Shown here one piece after another: positions 58,801 through 64,000 of a stretch of 64,000 nucleotides of DNA. Source of the DNA: Rhizomys pruinosus (lineage: Eukaryota > Chordata > Mammalia > Rodentia > Spalacidae); contig VZQC01005068.1 in assembly GCA_009823505.1 (NCBI GenBank), positions 500,376 to 564,375 of the forward strand, read 5' to 3'. Position 1 is the stretch's first letter; every line of letters starts with the position of its first letter. Position numbers and translations under genes: made by a program. A model generated the notes under the pieces. That model saw only the letters and a list, made by a program, of their open reading frames with translations, had not been told where the DNA came from and did no database searches.

Positions 58801-59104
58801 ATAGTTTCCATGTAGTCATCTACCACCTCTGGCTCTTCCGGTCTTCTTGCCCCCTCTTCTCCACTGATCCCATAGACTTAGGAGGCAAGTGACTTGCAGA
58901 ATATTTTGTGTGGGAGTTTTTCCCAATCCTTTTTAAGAACAATTCTGGGTTTTAGCTAGATTTAAATTGCCTTCTCTGTGGTTGCTTATGCTTATATACA
59001 TTCTTCTATTATTGAATTTAGCATGCTTGACTAATGGTTGAATGTGCTAGTCATATACTGTAGTTACATATTTACTCCTATACCCTTTTCTCCAATAATT
59101 TTAA

Positions 59105-59303
59105 AAAAACAATTATTTTTGGCATATGAGTATTTCATCTGCATCTGTGTTAACTGCACCTATGCACTGAAGAGCAAAAGAGGAGGTTGGAGACCCTGGA
59201 ACTAGAGTTACCATTTAGAGACAATGTGGGTACTGGAAACTGAACCCAGGTCCCCTAGAAGAGTAGCCATTGCTCTTAATTGCTAAGCCATCCCTTCAGC
59301 CTC
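59105..59303 (-). mobile_element. Old B3-type SINE, reverse
   Basis: GGAACTAGAGTTACCATTTAG, GAACCCAGGTCCCCTAGAAG and GCTAAGCCATCCCTTCAGC. Confidence 0.75.
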
Positions 59304-59574
59304 CCTAGTAAATTTTTATTAAGTAATTTTACCAGATAAGAATTTGAAAGCTGCCCTTAATATATTTGGGTGGCATATCTCCTCAGTTATTCCTAGGGTT
59401 TTGGTTTCTTTGGTCCCATTGTCTTCATACTTTGTCCCTTGTTTAGCAGATGCCTTTGTCAGTGTTGTAAGGTACAAATTAGCCAAATTTTCCACTTAGA
59501 AAGTCAGAGAGGTATGTTAGTGACAGATCCACCAGAGCTGTCAAATATAAAATTTTATGAAGAGATAATGTTGG
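59304..59574. other. Intronic stretch, nothing recognised
   Basis: Unique-looking DNA without a clear feature. Confidence 0.4.
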
Positions 59575-59650
59575 CCTACAGGTAAGTGTAGTTCAGTTGT
59601 ATAACACTTGTCTAGCACATGTGTTCAATTCCCAGAACTACAAAAGTTAC
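59575..59650 (+). mobile_element. ID-like SINE
   Basis: TAGTTCAGTTGTATAACACTTG and TGTGTTCAATTCCCAGAAC, diverged. Confidence 0.5.
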
Positions 59651-59690
59651 ATATTGAGAAAAACTATTCTAATTATCATTTTCTATTATT

Positions 59691-60332
59691 TTTTAATATT
59701 TTATTATTTTTGTGTGTGTATGAGTGTCTTGCCTGCACATATGGAAGTGCACCTGTGTTATGCAATGCCAAAGAGGTCAGAAGAGGGCTTCAGATTCCCT
59801 TAGAACCTGTGCCCCTTGTCTAAGCCTAGGGAAAAATCTGGAGAAGAGGGGGCGTGGTAGAATGTAAGGGCTGTGATTGGGGTGAACCTACAGCAATATA
59901 GCCTGGACACTCATTTGATCAACTTGATTGAACATACAAGCCCCCTCTGCTTGACGGTGGGACCAAGGGGCTGTGTGGGTTTGGGCACAACTGCTTGCAA
60001 ATTGGTTTTACATGAAGGATGCTTGTACTCATAAATTATCACTTATTGCTAAAAAATGGGAAAAAAAAACTGAGAGAAAGATGCAGGACAGTTATGGCAG
60101 AATGCATAATCTGGGATGGGGTGGGGTGGGATGGGGGGAAGGGAGGAGGAAATATGCCTGAACTGAATTGGAAAATGATGTATGACATACACATGCATCA
60201 ATAAAAAAAATAAAAAAAAAGAACTGGAGTTACAAAGAGTTGTTAGCTGTCATGTGGGTGCTGGGAATCGAACGTGGGTCCTCTGCAAGAGCAGACAGTG
60301 CTCTTAACTGCTGAGCCATCTCTCCAGCCCCA
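59691..60332 (-). mobile_element. B3-type SINE, reverse, split by an L1
   Basis: The SINE lies at 59,691-59,806 and 60,225-60,332. Its 20-bp target duplication (AATTA, Y, CATTTTCTATTATT) is at 59,671-59,690 and 60,333-60,352 with one mismatch. An L1 insertion occupies the middle. Confidence 0.92.
59807..60220 (+). mobile_element. 5'-truncated L1 inserted in the SINE
   Basis: Last 414 bp of the young L1 3' UTR plus an A tail. The short duplication AGAAC lies at 59,802-59,806 and 60,220-60,224. The G-rich tract is at 60,114-60,152. Confidence 0.9.
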
Positions 60333-60352
60333 AATTACCATTTTCTATTATT

Positions 60353-60711
60353 GATACATAAAGCTTTCTCTCCTCTCTTAACCTTCACTTAATATTTGTT
60401 AACCCAAATTCTTTATTTTTTTTTCCTCTAAGCCTGAAAGAATGTCAGAAACTCTTGGGGACCTTTAAAATAACAAAGATACCCAGGCAGAAAGTAGTCT
60501 TTTTTTTGTCTTCTTACTAATATTCTGAGTCAATCCATTTGTTTTATATACTGTCCAAAATTTGAAATACTGGCTTCAGGTGAATCTGAGTCTTCATGAT
60601 ATACTGTTTATTATTATGCCATCCTTTTCTTTATTTACCTTGTCACTGATGACGCCAGTACTTAATAGGTATGAACAACTTCTCTTTTTCCAGTGTTATC
60701 CATTTAGTCAA

Positions 60712-60712
<1 letters not shown>
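60353..60712. other. Intronic stretch, nothing recognised
   Basis: T-rich in places. No feature identified. Confidence 0.4.
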
Positions 60713-60760
<48 letters not shown>

Positions 60761-60775
60761 AGAGAGAGAGAGACC
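60713..60775. repeat. (GT)n-(GA)n microsatellite
   Basis: About 22 GT units followed by about 8 GA units. Confidence 0.95.
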
Positions 60776-61649
60776 CTGCTGTATGCCAGCAACTATTAGA
60801 AACACTAGGACACAGTGGCAGTGGTGTAAAATAGAACAGATTAAACATGTTTCATTTTAGTAATATGACAAGCAAATCATTATATGCACTTGATAAAATT
60901 GTATAGATCTTAGAAAGGAAAAATATAAGAGCTTAGGAAATTATATACTTTATAGTTGAAGATATGCTCCTTTTACATAAGGTGATTAAATAAGGCTTCT
61001 AAGGAGAAATAATATTTTATTCATAGATTGAATTAAGGAAAGAAACGTGCCATGTACATATTAAACAGAGTAAGCAAAGTATAGAATAGAAGATAAGGTC
61101 ATGGTTGAGAGTCAGATGACACTCCCAGGACAGTGAAGGGATATTTGAGAGTTTCTTTTCTTCCTTTTGTCTTTTTTTAAAAATAGGATAGTCCTGTAAT
61201 CTGACTTACATTTTCAGGAGATAAACTCAGTGCCCTATGGATTGTATACCAAAGGGAAAAGAAGAAACAAAACAATCTAATTAGAGGGAAATAACTGGAG
61301 TATAAAAAGGAAATTATTTTGAAGGTAAAAGATTCCATTTCTGATTCCAGTGATAATAAAATAGCTCATTACTGAGATACTCTTTGGCCAAAAAGAACTA
61401 TAAAGATTGAGTAAAATATACAAAACAACAAATTAAAGGTATAAGAGGAGAAGTGGGGCATGAGAAGTTGAGTGGTCACAATACTACATAGAAGGGTTGT
61501 AGGAGGTGAGCCCAACATTCATCTTGTTTTCAACCTGAGATCTATTCCCATGGTGTTTCCCAGGGCTAGAGAAACAGAAGTTGATTGGACTTGAAGTGAG
61601 AAAATACAATATATGAAAAACTTGCTTTAAGGAAAATAGGCTAAAAATG
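60776..61649. other. Intronic stretch, nothing recognised
   Basis: AT-rich. The right end may already be decayed L1M. Confidence 0.4.
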
Positions 61650-61791
61650 GTTTTTGTAAATATTCAAAAAAGAGTAAATGCTAGAAATCAGTGATCAAAG
61701 ATTTCATCTTAACAAACTGCCCGGAAAAATCAAAAGGAAAGAACAAAAGCAAAATTTCAGTAATATTGAAACAAATATAAAATAATATAAT

Positions 61792-62038
61792 TGGGGGCTG
61801 GAGAGATGGCTTCATGGTTAAGAGCACTGACTGCTCTTGCAGCGGACCCAGGTTCGATTCCCAGCACCCACATGACGGCTAAGAACCATCTTTAAGCTGG
61901 GCGTGGTGGCACACGCCTTTAATCCCAGCACTTGGGAGGCAGAGGCAGGCAGATCTCTTTGAGTTCAAGGCCAACCTGGTCTACAGAGTGAGTTTCAGGC
62001 CAGGCAGGGCTACAGGGAGAAACTGTCTCGAAAAAAAT
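61792..62038 (+). mobile_element. Chimeric B2/B3 head plus full B1
   Basis: 61,792-61,893 is a B2/B3 head ending after AAGAACCATCTTTAA. It joins directly to a complete B1 starting GCTGGGCGTGGTGGCACACG. No B2/B3 3' half follows. The AT-rich 11-bp repeat AATAATATAAT flanks the whole unit (61,781-61,791 and 62,039-62,049). Confidence 0.85.
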
Positions 62039-62151
62039 AATAATATAATAACCCAAAAGCTAATTTTTAAAGATTAGTACAATTAATAGCATTCAGGAGA
62101 TCTCTTTAAGAAGAAAAAGATACCAGCATCAGTGATTAAGATACTGATGTG

Positions 62152-62385
62152 GGGGCTGGAGAGATGGCTCAGTGGTTAAGAGCACCAACTGGACTGCTCT
62201 TGCAGAGGACCCAGGTTCAATTCCCAGCACCCACATAGTGGCTAAGAACCCTCTTTAACTCCAGCTCCAGGGGAATCCGATGCCCTCTTCTGACCTCCAA
62301 GTGCATTGCATGACATGGGTGCACCAACATACATGCAAACAGTACACTCATACACATAAAAAGTTAAAAAATTTTTTTAAATTTA
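62152..62385 (+). mobile_element. B2/B3-type SINE
   Basis: Complete, with the 14-bp duplication AAGATACTGATGTG at 62,138-62,151 and 62,386-62,399. A 5-bp extra (TGGAC) lies in the tRNA part. Confidence 0.94.
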
Positions 62386-62398
62386 AAGATACTGATGT

Positions 62399-62422
62399 GA
62401 TTAAGATATCAGTATCTTAATC
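62399..62422. repeat. Perfect short hairpin
   Basis: Ten-base arms GATTAAGATA and TATCTTAATC around the loop TCAG, between two SINEs. Confidence 0.9.
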
Positions 62423-62427
62423 ACTGA

Positions 62428-62640
62428 TGTGGCTCAGTGATTAAGAGCAGTGGCTGCTCTTACAGAGGACCCTAGTTTGGTTTCCAGCACTCACATGACA
62501 GCTACGAACCATCCATAACTCCAGTTCCAATGAGTCTGACAGGCTCTTCTGGCCTCTGTGGGCATTGCATGTGCACATAGTGCACTTACAAATGTGTAGG
62601 CAAAACACACATACACATAAGATGAAATAAATAAATAAAA
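62428..62640 (+). mobile_element. B3-type SINE, head slightly truncated
   Basis: Starts at about GTGGCTCAGTGATTAAGAGC, has a body with CTCCAGTTCCAATGAGTCTG and an AAATAAATAAATAAAA tail. Confidence 0.88.
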
Positions 62641-62950
62641 TCAGTATCAAGAATGAGGAAGTACAAGAATAAGGAAGTTGGAGGGGAGAAAAGGAGAGCT
62701 GTAAATGTTATAGAGACTTGTATATGAAATTCTCAGTTTTTTTAATTTTAAAAGGAATAAAGAAGCCAAGCCCATATATCCTATGAACATTAAAAATCCT
62801 GTGAAAATATTGTGAATAACTTTATATTGATAATTTTAAAAATATATGGAAGTGAGAAAATTCTTTGAAAAAGTAGAACTTAAAAATACTAAAACAAAAA
62901 GAGAATATCTGATTTCTGAATATCCTGATACTAGTAATAAAACCAAACCC

Positions 62951-63258
62951 ATAAATAAAAACACTTATTCTTACATATCCATTTTGTAATTTTGTGGTCT
63001 TTTGTATGGACTTTAAATCTTTTTATATTATGAATGATAAGTCTTTTGTTAAATGTGTAAGTACACACATCTTTACCTACTCTGGGATATCTTTTTTTCT
63101 CTTATAAGTGATAATTCATTCTCTGAAATAGTAACTTAGAGTATTGGGTATTAATGCAATTAGGCTGGTCAATGTAGTGTTGAGAGCATGAGTTTTTTTC
63201 TTTTAGTTGTATATACTTTTGTTTACTCATACAGTAAGGTAGTGATAGTATTGTAACC
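62951..63258. other. Intronic stretch, nothing recognised
   Basis: AT-rich, no feature. Confidence 0.4.
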
Positions 63259-63274
63259 TAACTGATAAATTCTT

Positions 63275-63494
63275 TTTAATACTTTTTTAATTTTTCATCC
63301 GGTACAAGTGTATTGTTTGCATGTAGGTAGGTGCACCCATGTTGTGCAATGTCTGCCGAGATCAAAAGAGGTTCAGATGCCCTGGAACTGGAATTACGGA
63401 TGGTGTTGGGTGCCATATGGGTGCTAGGAATCAAACCCCAGCACTCTGCAAGAGTAGTTAGTGCTCTTAACTGCTGAGCCATCTCTTCAGCCCC
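63275..63494 (-). mobile_element. B3-type SINE, reverse
   Basis: Complete reverse copy with the 16-bp duplication TAACT(G/C)ATAAATTCTT at 63,259-63,274 and 63,495-63,510. Confidence 0.92.
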
Positions 63495-63510
63495 TAACTC
63501 ATAAATTCTT

Positions 63511-64000
63511 AGGCAGACTATCTTATTATACATAGAGGTTTTCAAACAGAGCGTAGCACATATTAATTATATTCTTAAGAAAATCTGGCTATGTTTTTTT
63601 TTTAGTTTCAATGATTAACCGTTGCCAAATGATAAAAAGTCCTTCACTTCTTAAGTTTTTTTTTTTCTATATTTTGGCACCCAACAACCTTTATAAATAT
63701 TTTTGGTTTCTATTCTAGTAAAAGTTCTTTTGTTGAAATAAAATAATTCATTAAAATTAGTAGTACAATTTGTTACCACAACAGAGAATTCCACACACAT
63801 CCAAGGACAGGAAGCTAAGTGCAGCCCAGCTCTGTGTGCATTGGAATCAATAAATCAGGAAGCAGGGCTTTCCCTGTATCTTATCTAGCAATAGCACAGT
63901 CTCCTGTGCCTCATTTTCTCTGTTAAGCACCTTTTCCAGTTCTACGTTGGTGGCAGTGTAGCCTTTTGATTTCTTAGTCCACTAGTTGTTTCTGTGTCTT
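63511..64000. other. Intronic stretch, nothing recognised
   Basis: 63,780-63,960 is less AT-rich and looks unique, but I see no splice-bounded frame. Confidence 0.35.

Larger units (their letters stand above)
61650..62950 (+). mobile_element. Old L1M ORF2 remnant hosting several SINEs
   Basis: AAATCAGTGATCAAAGATTTC (about 61,690), AAGCTAATTTTTAAAGATTAG (about 62,057) and AATTCTTTGAAAAAGTAGAAC (about 62,860) follow ORF2 order between endonuclease and reverse transcriptase. A chimeric SINE and two B3 copies interrupt it. Confidence 0.6.

Overview
The window is mammalian nuclear DNA from a muroid rodent. It is almost entirely intron and interspersed repeats, with no bacterial-type operons, CRISPR arrays, tRNA or rRNA genes. 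The mix of B1, B2/B3-type, B4 and ID SINEs with L1, Lx-like L1 and MaLR elements points to a muroid. The B2/B3 copies have 3' halves unlike those I know from mouse, which suggests a cricetid (hamster, vole or deer-mouse side). That species call is inference from memory of repeat families. The only host coding sequence I can support is one internal exon at 48,002-48,135 (+). It encodes the start of the RUN domain of RUNDC3B, with a good AG acceptor and GT donor. The rest is best read as the large introns on either side of it. Layout: 0-6.3 kb is an L1 ORF2 remnant split by a B3 SINE and by a complete MaLR-like provirus (5-bp target duplication CCACC). 6.3-12 kb is AT-rich intron with SINEs and L1 fragments. 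12.2-22.7 kb is an old L1 interrupted by about 9 kb of nested insertions, of which 13.3-17.7 kb is base-level noisy and not CpG-depleted. 22.7-29.1 kb holds more old L1 pieces and a solo MLT2/ERVL-like LTR (duplication GAGTC). 29-42 kb is SINE-dense intron with an RPL23A retropseudogene and L1 3' ends. 42.7-44.75 kb is a complete MaLR provirus (duplication CTAGG) whose internal region is one long open frame. 45.0-47.5 kb is a 1,217-bp direct duplication joined by a single N, probably two haplotypes placed in tandem. 48.0-48.9 kb has the RUNDC3B exon and, 340 bp downstream, a solo MaLR-like LTR (duplication CCCAT). 49.7-56.3 kb holds two L1s facing each other tail to tail, both with tandem promoter monomers at their outer ends and both internally rearranged. 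56.3-64 kb is intron with SINEs, microsatellites and an old L1. Sequence quality is uneven. Unique DNA and old repeats look clean. The long young L1/MaLR tracts (0-5.3, 13.3-21.9 and 50.6-54 kb) carry dense indels, and two carry implausible A-runs replacing normal L1 sequence, which fits uncorrected long-read gap filling. No novel system is obvious. The most interesting items are the open frame in the MaLR internal region, a chimeric B2-B1 SINE that seems to have inserted as one unit, a SINE subfamily marked by a 17-bp duplication, and several assembly-level anomalies.
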